Shown: positions 1-7,727, counted from the stretch's first letter. The stretch: DNA of 43,538 nucleotides from Paenibacillus taihuensis (GCF_003386535.1 NZ_QTTN01000049.1:1-43538); one strand, 5' to 3'. Notes: generated by a model not told the origin, from the letters alone. Numbers and translations: made by a program.

Positions 1-179
1 GAGTAGATCATGGCCCGCGTATTGATCGATTCCGGACGCCCTCGCTGAGGAGAACCACTGATCGCGTGTAGGATGGTCCCAATCGGCAAATGGGATAAAA
101 TAGCTGTATATTTTGCTTCTGCCTCAAATTCCATTAAATCCTCGAAGGAAAACAGCTCTTCTTGTTGAATAGAGTACAT
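1..179 (-). CDS. Transposase, N-terminal part (runs off left edge)
   Basis: Reading the minus strand from ATG at 179, the frame stays open to the window edge and gives about 59 residues starting MYSIQQEELFSFEDLMEFEA. An N-terminus with 'QQEELFSFEDLM', then 'GRPESINTRAMIYS', resembles transposases found in many copies in Paenibacillus; the family is from memory and not verified. A ribosome site (AAAGGAG) lies 8 bases before the ATG. Only the first sixth or so of the protein is visible, so whether the element is intact cannot be told. The start is too close to the edge to be captured by ordinary ORF length cut-offs. Confidence 0.6.
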   Translation of the reverse strand, partial: MYSIQQEELFSFEDLMEFEAEAKYTAILSHLPIGTILHAISGSPQRGRPESINTRAMIY

Positions 180-251
180 AGGAGTGCTCCTTTCTTTTCT
201 CAGTTATTTGGTGTGGTAACCATAACTTCGAGAAATTGGGGAGGCACTCCT
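180..251. repeat. Inverted repeat in the leader of the transposase gene
   Basis: AGGAGTGC at 180-187 is matched by GCACTCCT at 244-251, extendable to 11 pairs with one bulge. In a minus-strand transcript this pairs the ribosome site of the transposase with upstream sequence. Read on the plus strand, the right arm is followed by six T, as in a weak terminator. Several insertion sequences use such leader hairpins to limit transposase translation from read-through RNA. That role here is inference. Confidence 0.45.
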
Positions 252-454
252 TTTTTGCATGCTAAAAAGCCTTTAATTCCAAGGGGTTATTCATTATGAA
301 ATTGACTCTAAATCCACTATAAAACGGTTCAAATGAGGAAAGACGCGACCTATGTTGGAAAAATCCACGATAGCTCTTCAATATCACGATTTTCGCTTAA
401 AATCAATGGATTTTTCCACTATAGCACATCAACATAGCAGCAATGCACAATGCA
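252..454. other. Gene-free gap with short repeats
   Basis: No convincing gene. A perfect 11-base inverted repeat (GGAAAAATCCA at 357-367, TGGATTTTTCC at 407-417) is present, and the motif TCCAC(T/G)ATA occurs three times, near 313, 364 and 416. These may belong to the end of the neighbouring insertion element. Small frames at 352-635 have no ribosome site and run through the terminator at 455-487, so they are not called. Confidence 0.5.
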
Positions 455-487
455 AAAAACCGGCGATTCTGAGAACCGCCGGTTTTT
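455..487 (-). terminator. Rho-independent terminator of the RidA-end operon
   Basis: An 11-base-pair stem (AAAAACCGGCG at 455-465 with CGCCGGTTTTT at 477-487) has an 11-base loop, with A and T runs on either side. It sits just past the stop of the minus-strand RidA-like gene and closes the four-gene minus-strand run. The shape would also work from the plus strand. Confidence 0.85.
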
Positions 488-508
488 GCTGTGTTCAGAA
501 GAGCCAAG

Positions 509-964
509 TTACTCCTCCACCTCGAATATCGAATCTACAATAATCGGCAGATTATCCCGCACCGACACCGCACCAAGGACCGACCTCGCGTGGGCGCCCC
601 TCTCGCCAAACACGCCCAGCAGCAGATCGGAATAACCGTTCAATACTTTGTGGTGCTCCTTAAACTCAGGGCTCGCATTGACGAAGCCTTGTATTTTCAC
701 CGCACGTTTCACTTTATCCAGCGAGCCGAGAGCGGACTGTAGCACAGCCAACACTTCGATTCCGGCCGACCGTGCGAATTGATAGCCTTCTTCCGTCGTA
801 TATTCAGCGCCTAGCTTGCCTCGCGGACTGCCCGACGGACCTTTGCCAGACACGAACATCAGGCCGTTCACGATGACGAAATTCGCGTATTTGGCCGCAG
901 GATCGCTGGCGCTTGGTAAAATAATGTTCAGTTCTTGCAGTCGTTGTTCGATGGATGTAGACAT
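509..964 (-). CDS. RidA-like protein (YjgF/YER057c/UK114 family)
   Basis: This 151-residue protein matches the longer YjgF-type subfamily. 'FVSGKGPSG' lies near residue 37, and 'GAHARSVLGAVSV' near 123-135 carries the conserved Arg (about R127) that binds the carboxylate of enamine or imine substrates in RidA proteins. RidA members hydrolyse reactive 2-aminoacrylate-type intermediates in the cytoplasm; longer members often act on pathway-specific imines. The start has a good ribosome site (AGGGGG, 8 bases before ATG). It follows the methyltransferase stop by 29 bases and ends the AraC-dioxygenase-methyltransferase-RidA run. The substrate is unknown. Confidence 0.88.
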   Translation of the reverse strand: MSTSIEQRLQELNIILPSASDPAAKYANFVIVNGLMFVSGKGPSGSPRGKLGAEYTTEEGYQFARSAGIEVLAVLQSALGSLDKVKRAVKIQGFVNASPEFKEHHKVLNGYSDLLLGVFGERGAHARSVLGAVSVRDNLPIIVDSIFEVEE

Positions 965-993
965 GGATGCAGCCCCCTAGAATGATTTTATCT

Positions 994-1743
994 TCAGGAA
1001 TGTCTGATTGACCGATTGACCGATTGCTTGGCTTCCTGCCTCTTCCGCGCGGCAAACGTCAACCAATTGCTCTTAAACTCAATTTTTCTGCCGTTCTTTA
1101 ATTCACCTACAGACTGAGGAACATGCCTCGTTATGAGAACATCCCATTCCTGATAGAGCTCGCTTAATAGCTGAATCGCTTCCTCCGTCGCCAGGTTCAG
1201 CTCTATTCGTCCAGGCCATGTCTCTCCTGTCAGATGGTCTTGTTCCGATACTTCCGTGCTCAGCAGCAGGCAATGAATCCCGTTTTCTTTCGTCCCTGCA
1301 ATCATTCTTTTCACAACAGTCTCGAAAGCTGCGCGACTCGGCAGATGCTCCAAACAGGAACAGGCGATGACATAGTCATAGGCATTCGGCTCGATCTCGT
1401 AAAACTCCACGTCAGAGACTTCAGCGTGTATGGCGACTTGCACGTTATACCGGGCAGCATTTTGCAGCATTTTCTGGGTAGCAATCGGGAGCAAATCGAC
1501 ACCTACTACCGAGCCCCCGTCTGCCTGTATGCGCTGTGCGACAGGAATGCTATTCCTTCCAATGCCGCAGCCAAGATCAAGCACTCTCACTCCGTCCATA
1601 ATAGTCGGCAGTTCCTCGAGCAATTCCAGCACAACCGCCACCGGCTTCGCTAACCACGTTCCCGGCTCGAACAGTGCTGTCGTTTTGTAGAGCTGCTCAT
1701 GATAGGCTACCTCTTGCATCCTTGCTTCGCTGAAGCTGCTCAT
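994..1743 (-). CDS. Class I SAM-dependent methyltransferase
   Basis: The predicted 249-residue protein has SAM-binding motif I 'VLDLGCGIGRN' near residues 54-64, an acidic motif II in 'VVGVDLLPIA', and 'YDYVIACSCLEHL' as the post-II segment. The fold is that of Methyltransf_11/25-type small-molecule methyltransferases; the acceptor is unknown. The frame extends upstream to 1908, but that part reads as out-of-frame dioxygenase sequence. The ATG at 1743 is chosen because AAGGAGG lies 11 bases before it. The gene overlaps the end of the dioxygenase gene by 47 bases, pointing to translational coupling. The C-terminus is coded by a short direct repeat (ATTGACCG units near 1008-1024). Confidence 0.85.
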   Translation of the reverse strand: MSSFSEARMQEVAYHEQLYKTTALFEPGTWLAKPVAVVLELLEELPTIMDGVRVLDLGCGIGRNSIPVAQRIQADGGSVVGVDLLPIATQKMLQNAARYNVQVAIHAEVSDVEFYEIEPNAYDYVIACSCLEHLPSRAAFETVVKRMIAGTKENGIHCLLLSTEVSEQDHLTGETWPGRIELNLATEEAIQLLSELYQEWDVLITRHVPQSVGELKNGRKIEFKSNWLTFAARKRQEAKQSVNRSIRHS

Positions 1744-2623
1744 GCTCGCTCCCGCCTCCTTCATGCTCCGGCCGCTCGGCCAGCCAATCCGCAAGCGTCG
1801 CGACGCGGTCCGGGAACTTCGCGCTCCTCGCCAGAAACCCGATCCCATGCTGCGGCATCGGATCCTGCTCGGTCGACTGGTAGCGGAGGTCGACGCTCCA
1901 GCGGACATGGTCCGAGTTATTCGGCGTCGACATGTGGAGCAATCGGTCGTTGAACAGAATGGCCGTTCCGGCCTTCACCGGCAGCGCAACCGTCTTGCGC
2001 GAGCCAAGCTGGTGCTCATGCAGCGCCGTATAACTGGTTCCGGTTAACTTCTCCGCATGCCATTCCAGCAGCTTCGTGTTCTGCGTGCGCGGCTTGATGT
2101 GCAAGCAGCCGTTCTCGAACGTCGCATCGACAAAAGAAATCCACACCGTGACCACCGGATTGGCATTCGAATCCGGCCAATACGATTTATCTTGATGCCA
2201 CGGCACAGCTCCGGCTGCAACGCGCGGCACCTTCGGGCGCGTGTTGTACACGGGGTTAGCGAAGATTTCCTCGCCGACCAGAGACTCCACGGCATCGAGG
2301 ATTTTCGGATTGCGCAGGAGATGGAAGTAGCCCTCGAGCCGATCACGCCAGCTGCGTCCGAACTGCAAGAAATGCTGATCCGTCAGCCCGTCGAACAGCT
2401 TGGCAAGCCGATAGTGGAACGGTTCGTTCGTAAGCTTGTCGGTAATGAGCCCATGCTCGAACAGCTCATCGGCAATCATAGATACTTTCTCCATCATCGC
2501 CTGCCGGGGCGGCTCCATATCCGCATCATCGAGCAAATCTTCCAGAACCAAATAGCCGTCACGATTGTATTGCATCAGCTGCTCATCCGATAAACTGCCG
2601 CGTGTTGTACGGTGAAACGCCAT
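1697..2623 (-). CDS. Phytanoyl-CoA dioxygenase (PhyH)-like Fe(II)/2-oxoglutarate oxygenase
   Basis: This 308-residue protein shows the iron-binding facial triad: 'WHQDKSYW' gives H143 and D145, and 'RLLHMSTPN' gives H230. R241 in 'HVRWSVDLRYQ' is placed to hold 2-oxoglutarate. These marks fit the PhyH family, whose bacterial members hydroxylate many small molecules using 2-oxoglutarate and O2; the substrate here is not evident. The ATG at 2623 has a purine-rich site (GGGGGA) 7 bases upstream, better than the in-frame ATG at 2638. It follows the AraC gene by 17 bases and overlaps the methyltransferase, so it is probably part of one transcript. Confidence 0.88.
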   Translation of the reverse strand: MAFHRTTRGSLSDEQLMQYNRDGYLVLEDLLDDADMEPPRQAMMEKVSMIADELFEHGLITDKLTNEPFHYRLAKLFDGLTDQHFLQFGRSWRDRLEGYFHLLRNPKILDAVESLVGEEIFANPVYNTRPKVPRVAAGAVPWHQDKSYWPDSNANPVVTVWISFVDATFENGCLHIKPRTQNTKLLEWHAEKLTGTSYTALHEHQLGSRKTVALPVKAGTAILFNDRLLHMSTPNNSDHVRWSVDLRYQSTEQDPMPQHGIGFLARSAKFPDRVATLADWLAERPEHEGGGSEHEQLQRSKDARGSLS

Positions 2624-2640
2624 AAACAATCCCCCCATAG

Positions 2641-3552
2641 CTAATAATCCTTTTCTCTATACTTCTTCGGCGTCATGCCGCTTACCTTCATGAACACGTT
2701 ATAAAACGACGGCTCGCTCTGATAGCCCACGATCTCCGCAATCTCCTTCACCTGAAGTCCCGTCGTGCGCAAATATCGCTTCGCCGCCTCGATGCGGCAA
2801 TAGATGAGGAACTGGATCGGACTTACGCCGACCATCTCCTTGAACAGATGCGCGAGATGGTACTTGTTCAAGTACGTCTCCTCAGCAAGCGTATCCAGCG
2901 TCAGCGGAGCGCTATAGTTCTCCTCAATAATCCGCTTCGCCTTCCACACCGCCTCCCTCGCCGGCAGCCGCGACTGCCGCGCCTCATCGTCATAATGCGC
3001 AAGCCGGGCCAGCTTGGCAAAAATAATACCGAGATAGTGGCTCGCGATCATTTGCGCTTCCGGCTCGAGCTTGCGCGATTCCGCGATCGCGTCGCGCATC
3101 AGCTTGCGGATGACCGGCAGCTGATCATGGAGCTGGATAATGGGCAGCCGCTCCCGGCTGAGGAAGAAATCCCGCTCCAGCTCTCCAACCTGCAGCCCCG
3201 TGAACGCAATATAGGTGCAGCGAAAAGGATGCTTCGTCGACAGCTCCTTATGCCATATGCCGCGGTGATAGAAGAGCATCGAGCCCGCCCCGGCTGTATA
3301 GCTCCGCCCGTCAATCTCGAACTCCCCTTCGCCTTCCTCGATCAGCAGCATCTCGCTGTTCGCGTCATGCTTATGCAGCTCCAGCACAAACCGGCTGTCG
3401 CCCCCTGGCATATCGAACGAGCTGCCCCCCATAAATGTGGGCTGCCCTCGGAATATGGTCGAACTCGAACCCGCCATAAATGTCCTCCTCCCATCACCGC
3501 AAGAATGGATAGCTTTTCGCCCAAGTTCACTTATTGTCTCTTGACCCTGCAT
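2641..3552 (-). CDS. AraC-family regulator with cupin-like sensor domain
   Basis: The N-terminal half carries a cupin-like sensor ('FVLELHKHDANSEMLLIEEGEG', then 'FYHRGIWHKE'). The last 100 residues form the double helix-turn-helix of AraC proteins ('LTLDTLAEETYLNKYHLAHLFKEMVGVSP' and 'VKEIAEIVGYQSEPSFYNVFMKVSGMTPKKYR'). Such regulators bind a sugar or related ligand and activate neighbouring genes. The frame is open to an ATG at 3600, but that codon lies inside a palindrome that looks like an operator, so the ATG at 3552 (303 residues) is preferred; its ribosome site is weak. It is divergent from the VCBS-oxidoreductase-GH4 operon and probably controls one or both sides. Confidence 0.85.
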   Translation of the reverse strand: MQGQETISELGRKAIHSCGDGRRTFMAGSSSTIFRGQPTFMGGSSFDMPGGDSRFVLELHKHDANSEMLLIEEGEGEFEIDGRSYTAGAGSMLFYHRGIWHKELSTKHPFRCTYIAFTGLQVGELERDFFLSRERLPIIQLHDQLPVIRKLMRDAIAESRKLEPEAQMIASHYLGIIFAKLARLAHYDDEARQSRLPAREAVWKAKRIIEENYSAPLTLDTLAEETYLNKYHLAHLFKEMVGVSPIQFLIYCRIEAAKRYLRTTGLQVKEIAEIVGYQSEPSFYNVFMKVSGMTPKKYREKDY

Positions 3553-3587
3553 AACATACTCTTGAATAAGAGAGCGCTTGCATATGG

Positions 3588-3602
3588 TTATGCTCAGCAT
3601 AA
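3588..3602. promoter_or_regulatory. Perfect palindrome in the divergent AraC/VCBS promoter region
   Basis: TTATGCT-C-AGCATAA is a perfect 7-base inverted repeat around one base, extendable to 10 bases per arm with one mismatch. It sits between the divergent regulator and the VCBS-oxidoreductase-GH4 operon, where a shared operator would be expected. Which protein binds it is not known. Confidence 0.45.
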
Positions 3603-3658
3603 TCCAGCAAGGCTGCCAAATACAACATTAAATAGTTTCGGATCGGAGCGTGTATCCA

Positions 3659-4753
3659 GTGCTGCAATTCAAGAAGAGACAGCTGTCCGAGGACAAGTAC
3701 GAAGCCTGCGCAGTATTCGACGTCAACGGTGACGGCATTCCGGATATTGTGAGCGGTGCTTACTGGTATGAGGGACCGGATTATGTGAAGAAACATTTTA
3801 TAAGCGATGTCATGGAAATTTCGGAGTATCACGACGACTTCTCGGACTACCCGATGGATGTCAACGGCGACGGACGGCTCGATATGATTACAGGCGCATG
3901 GTGGGGAGAGACGCTTCGCTGGCGGCGCAACCCGGGCGATACGACGACCGCTTGGGAGACGTTCGATATCGACAAGTGCGGCAGCATTGAGACGATTCGG
4001 TATTACGATATCGATGGCTGCGGCGTACCTGAGATTTTCCCGAATACGCCGGGCATGCCGCAGGCGTTCTATAAGCTTGTCCGGGATGCGGACGGCAAAG
4101 GCACGGGCGAGTTCAAGAAGTACGTCGTAAGCGAAGGCCCTAGCGGACATGGCATGGGCCTCGTCGATGTGACCGGCAATGGCCGGCTGGACATTATTCT
4201 GAGCCATGGATGGCTGGAGCAGCCTGAAGATCCGTTCAGCGGCGAGCTGTGGACGTTCCACCCCGAGTTCTCGCTCGGCAGCGCAAGCGTGCCGGTTCTC
4301 GGCCATGACGTGAACGGCGACGGACTGATCGATCTCATCGTCGGGCAAGCGCATGATTACGGGCTGCACTGGTACGAGCAAGGCCGAGCGGCAGACGGCT
4401 CGCGGACGTGGACGAAGCATGAAATCGATATGAGCGGCTCGCAGTTCCATGACCTCTGGCTCGTGGACCTCGATCAAGACGGTGAGCTCGAGCTCATTAC
4501 GGGCAAGCGGTACCGCGCTCACAACGATGGCGACCCGGGGGCACATGACCCGATTGGCATCTACTACTACAAGATAAATGGCGGCCAGTTCAAGAAGCAT
4601 GTCATCGACTATGGTCCAGCAGGCGAAGCTTCCGGCGCAGGCATCTACTTCTGGGTGCAGGATCTAACAGGCAACGGCTATCCGGACATTATCGCACCAG
4701 GCAAAGACGGACTTTTTCTGTTCGAGAATATGGGCAAAAGAGAGGGCGAGTGA
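3659..4753 (+). CDS. FG-GAP/VCBS repeat beta-propeller protein, apparently cytoplasmic
   Basis: About 364 residues contain seven blade signatures of the FG-GAP/VCBS type: DVNGDGIPDIVSG, DVNGDGRLDMITG, DIDGCGVPEI, DVTGNGRLDIIL, DVNGDGLIDLIVG, DLDQDGELELITG and DLTGNGYPDIIA. The D-x-D/N-x-D-G loops are typical calcium sites and suggest a seven-bladed propeller. Such proteins are usually secreted, yet no signal peptide is visible at either possible start. GTG at 3659 has GGAG 10 bases upstream; GTG at 3650 has it only one base away. It is the first gene of an operon with an oxidoreductase and a GH4 glycosidase, with little space between genes. A sugar-binding or scaffolding role is inference. 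Confidence 0.78.
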   Translation: MLQFKKRQLSEDKYEACAVFDVNGDGIPDIVSGAYWYEGPDYVKKHFISDVMEISEYHDDFSDYPMDVNGDGRLDMITGAWWGETLRWRRNPGDTTTAWETFDIDKCGSIETIRYYDIDGCGVPEIFPNTPGMPQAFYKLVRDADGKGTGEFKKYVVSEGPSGHGMGLVDVTGNGRLDIILSHGWLEQPEDPFSGELWTFHPEFSLGSASVPVLGHDVNGDGLIDLIVGQAHDYGLHWYEQGRAADGSRTWTKHEIDMSGSQFHDLWLVDLDQDGELELITGKRYRAHNDGDPGAHDPIGIYYYKINGGQFKKHVIDYGPAGEASGAGIYFWVQDLTGNGYPDIIAPGKDGLFLFENMGKREGE

Positions 4754-4755
4754 GT

Positions 4756-5835
4756 ATGAGCAAGGTACGAATTGGTTTTGTCGGCGGCGGCGGCATGGGG
4801 CAGATGGCTCATCTGAGCAACTATGCGGTGCTCACGGATCTATGCGAAGTCGTTGCACTAGCTGAAGTGCGGCCGGAATCCGCGAAGCTAGTGGCATCGC
4901 GCTATGGCATTCCTGAAGTTTATAGCTCGCACCATGAGCTGCTGGCAAATGCGAACGTCGATGCCATTGTGGCACCGCAGCAATACCGCCACCACCCTGC
5001 TCTCATCCCGGATATTCTGCGTGCAGGCATTCCGGTCTTCACGGAGAAGCCGCTCTGCTTGACGGTTGAAGCTGGACGCGAGCTCGTTCGCATCGGCGAG
5101 GAGACAGGTACGCTGCACATGGTCGGCTACCATAAACGCTCCGACCCAGCGATGGAACGCGCCAAGAAAGAGGTCGACGCTTGGCGGGCCAGCGGCAACT
5201 ATGGCAAGCTGCGCAGCATTCGCGTCACGATGCCTCCGGGCGACTGGGTTGCGGGTGCGGATAAGCCGCTCAGCGCGAATGAACCGTACCCGACTCTGAC
5301 GCTGGAGAGCGGACCGTCCGACTACACGGAGCATCAGACGCGTGAGCTGGATATCTTCGTGAACTATTACATCCACCAAGTGAACGCGATTCGCTACTTC
5401 CTGGGCGGCGAGAATTATAAGCTGACCTTCGCTGACCGCGAAGGCGTGCTGCTTGTCGGCGAAAGCGACAGCGGCGTGACCGTTACACTGGAGATGGCGC
5501 CATATAGCACCTCGATTGAATGGCATGAGCAAGTGCTCGTCTCGTTCGAGAAGGGCTTCGTCCGCGTCGACCTCCCTGCCCCGCTCGTTCGTCAGCAAGC
5601 AGGCAAAGTATCGATCTATAGAGACAATGCCGCTATCGGAGAACCGGAGCTCGTGCAGCCGATCATGCCGAACGTATCGGCTATGCGCAATCAGGCGATC
5701 AACTTCATCGCGGCTGTTCGTGGCGAACGCCCTGCACCGTGCGCAGCTAAGGAAGCGCTGGAGGATTTGATTCTCGCCCGCTCGTACATTGACTTCATGT
5801 CACGAACATATTGGCAGCAGCCGGCGAAGGCTTAA
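4756..5835 (+). CDS. Gfo/Idh/MocA-family NAD(P)-dependent oxidoreductase
   Basis: The N-terminal Rossmann domain shows 'IGFVGGGGMGQMAHLSN', and the family hallmark EKP is at residues 97-99 ('FTEKPLCL'). The C-terminal part is the usual alpha/beta substrate domain ('NYYIHQVNAIRYFLGG'). Length (359 residues) is normal. Members oxidise or reduce sugars, inositols or their amino and keto forms. The ATG at 4756 has AGAGGG nine bases upstream; an alternative GTG at 4750 overlaps the stop of the propeller gene. Placed before a GH4 enzyme, it may prepare or further oxidise the released sugar; the exact reaction is unknown. Confidence 0.9.
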   Translation: MSKVRIGFVGGGGMGQMAHLSNYAVLTDLCEVVALAEVRPESAKLVASRYGIPEVYSSHHELLANANVDAIVAPQQYRHHPALIPDILRAGIPVFTEKPLCLTVEAGRELVRIGEETGTLHMVGYHKRSDPAMERAKKEVDAWRASGNYGKLRSIRVTMPPGDWVAGADKPLSANEPYPTLTLESGPSDYTEHQTRELDIFVNYYIHQVNAIRYFLGGENYKLTFADREGVLLVGESDSGVTVTLEMAPYSTSIEWHEQVLVSFEKGFVRVDLPAPLVRQQAGKVSIYRDNAAIGEPELVQPIMPNVSAMRNQAINFIAAVRGERPAPCAAKEALEDLILARSYIDFMSRTYWQQPAKA

Positions 5836-5889
5836 CGGAAAGTCTGGCGAATTAATAAGAGAGATATTACGCCCAAAGGAGCTGAAACG

Positions 5890-7302
5890 ATGAGAAAAAT
5901 CGCGATTATCGGAGCAGGCAGCATCGTATTTTGCAAAACGCTCATTCTCGATATTATGGCGACGAAGGACCTCGAGGACACGGAGTTTGTGCTGATGGCG
6001 CCGTCGACGTCGAAGACGACGCAGGTGAAAGCTTTTGCCGATAAAGTCATTGCCCATAACGGGCTGAAGTCGAAGGTGTCGATTACGACGGACCGGCGCG
6101 AAGCGCTGCGCGACGCCAACTATGTCATCACCTCGTTCCAGATCGGCGGCGTTGACTTGTTCGAGAAGGATTACAAAATCCCGCTCTCCTACGGCGTCGA
6201 CCAATGCATCGGCGATACGCTCGGACCAGGCGGCGTGTTCCGCGCGCTGCGCAGCATTCCGGTTATTCTCGATGTAGCCCGCGACATGGAAGAGCTGTGC
6301 CCTGACGCAACGCTGCTTAACTACGTTAATCCAATGGCGATGGTTTGCTGGGCGCTCGGCGAGACGAAGATCAAGTATGTCGGGCTGTGCCACGGCGTGC
6401 AGACGACGCTCGACCTTATCTCCGGCTATGTTGGCGTGCCGAAGCATGAGATCGATTACGTCTCGGCAGGCATCAACCATATGGGCTGGTTTACGAAGCT
6501 GACGCATAAGGGTCAGGATCTGTACCCGATCCTGCGCGAGAAGTTCGAGGAGCCGGAGTTCTACGTGAACGAGAAGGTTCGCGGTGAGGTATTCCGTCAC
6601 TTCGGTTATTTCATGACCGAGTCGACCGGACATCTATCCGAATATGTGCCGTGGTTCCGCAGCAGCCAAGAGGCGCTTGACCTCTACTGCGACGAGCCGT
6701 CCTTCGGCGGCGAAAGCGGCGCGTACTACAAGTGGTGCATGCACGTCGCCGATAAGTACAAAGAGCGCGATGTCCTCTCGGATGAAACCGCTGAGCTGCC
6801 GCCGCGCAGCGTCGAGTACTGCGCCTACATCATCGAAGCGCTGGAGACCGGCCGCACGTTCAAGTTCAGCGGCAATCTGCGCAACAACGGCATGATCTCC
6901 AATCTGCCGGAGGATTGCTGCGCGGAAGGACTCGTATTCGCAGATCGCAATGGCCTGCACCGCACTGTTAATGGTGAGCTGCCTCCGCAATGCGCGGCGC
7001 TTAATATGACGAACATCAACGTGCAGCGCCTTACGGTGCTGGCGGCGAAGACGGGCGATCCGGAGACGGTCGTGCAAGCGATCGCGCTCGATCCGCTAAC
7101 TTCGTGCGTGCTGACGCTGAAGCAAATCCGCGACATGGTCACGGAGATGCTGATCGCCCAGAAGGAATACCTGCCGCAATTCGAAGGCAGACTGCCGCGC
7201 CCGACGCCAACGATCCACATCCCGGCGAACGTGCAGCGCGCCGATGTGCCGATCGACCCGGCGCTCGCCGTGTATTCACGATTCGGCGAGCTCGCGAAGT
7301 AA
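5890..7302 (+). CDS. Glycoside hydrolase family 4 (alpha-glucosidase/alpha-galactosidase type)
   Basis: The 470-residue protein has the GH4 order of motifs: 'IAIIGAGSIVF' for NAD+ binding at 4-14, 'NYVNPMAM' at 144-151, 'GLCHGVQ' with the metal-binding Cys at 167, 'GINHMGWF' with the metal-binding His at 197, and 'ESTGHLSEY'. GH4 enzymes cleave glycosides by an NAD+ and Mn2+ dependent oxidation-elimination route in the cytoplasm; the MelA/AglA branch takes alpha-glucosides, alpha-galactosides or galacturonides. A strong AAAGGAG precedes the ATG. It follows the oxidoreductase by 54 bases and is followed by a strong terminator, so it ends the operon. Confidence 0.92.
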   Translation: MRKIAIIGAGSIVFCKTLILDIMATKDLEDTEFVLMAPSTSKTTQVKAFADKVIAHNGLKSKVSITTDRREALRDANYVITSFQIGGVDLFEKDYKIPLSYGVDQCIGDTLGPGGVFRALRSIPVILDVARDMEELCPDATLLNYVNPMAMVCWALGETKIKYVGLCHGVQTTLDLISGYVGVPKHEIDYVSAGINHMGWFTKLTHKGQDLYPILREKFEEPEFYVNEKVRGEVFRHFGYFMTESTGHLSEYVPWFRSSQEALDLYCDEPSFGGESGAYYKWCMHVADKYKERDVLSDETAELPPRSVEYCAYIIEALETGRTFKFSGNLRNNGMISNLPEDCCAEGLVFADRNGLHRTVNGELPPQCAALNMTNINVQRLTVLAAKTGDPETVVQAIALDPLTSCVLTLKQIRDMVTEMLIAQKEYLPQFEGRLPRPTPTIHIPANVQRADVPIDPALAVYSRFGELAK

Positions 7303-7310
7303 TCGTTCTG

Positions 7311-7360
7311 GCCCCGCCGCCCTCTCGCTAGCTTCATGCGGAGGTGCGGCGGGGCTTTTT
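7311..7360 (+). terminator. Rho-independent terminator after the GH4 gene
   Basis: A perfect 10-base-pair GC stem (GCCCCGCCGC at 7311-7320 with GCGGCGGGGC at 7346-7355) is followed by five T. It lies directly after the GH4 stop codon. Confidence 0.9.
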
Positions 7361-7442
7361 CTCATACCGTTAACGATGGTAACCATTAATTCCGATAACT
7401 GTAGTGGAAGAACATGTCATAGCCATAGAAGGAGGACCGTTC

Positions 7443-7619
7443 GTGGATATTGCAGCACTATCGATGTCAATGAGCCAAAGTAATCTGATGCAAGACGTGA
7501 GCATTGGCGTTCTTAAAATGGCCAAAGATTCGGCTCAGCAGCAAGGCCAAATGCTGACGCAAATGATCGAACGCAGCGTAACGCCGAACTTAGGCGGCAA
7601 TTTGGACATTCGCGTGTAG
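7443..7619 (+). CDS. yjfB: YjfB-family small protein (putative motility-linked)
   Basis: This 58-residue protein starts MDIAALSMSMSQSNLMQ and ends 'SVTPNLGGNLDIRV', the two ends typical of the YjfB family. GTG at 7443 is the start: AGAAGGAGG lies 7 bases before it and homologues begin at this Met. A longer frame from 7404 has no ribosome site. The family is common as single genes in Bacillus and Paenibacillus and is listed as putative motility protein, without a proven role. It stands alone between two terminators; a small palindrome (ATGGTAACCAT at 7376-7386) lies upstream. Confidence 0.85.
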   Translation: MDIAALSMSMSQSNLMQDVSIGVLKMAKDSAQQQGQMLTQMIERSVTPNLGGNLDIRV

Positions 7620-7687
7620 AGATGTGGAGAGCTTCATCTCTCAACCCTCACCAGTCCTCCGCCGTGCCACCAACTAACCAACAGAGA

Positions 7688-7719
7688 AAAGCGCGGGGAC
7701 CCCAAGGCCCCCGCGCTTT
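7688..7719 (-). terminator. Terminator after pepD
   Basis: An 11-base-pair stem (AAAGCGCGGGG at 7688-7698 with CCCCGCGCTTT at 7709-7719), followed on the minus strand by a short T run. It lies nine bases beyond the stop of the dipeptidase gene. Confidence 0.85.
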
Positions 7720-7727
7720 CCAACCAT

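Noticed and set aside
1744..1908. N-terminal extension of the methyltransferase frame
   Set aside because: It overlaps the dioxygenase gene, has Arg/Ser-rich low-sense sequence, and the ATG at 1743 has a proper ribosome site.
3527..4600. Long minus-strand frame of 357 codons opposite the VCBS gene
   Set aside because: Antisense shadow of the repeat-rich propeller gene; no motif and no ribosome site.
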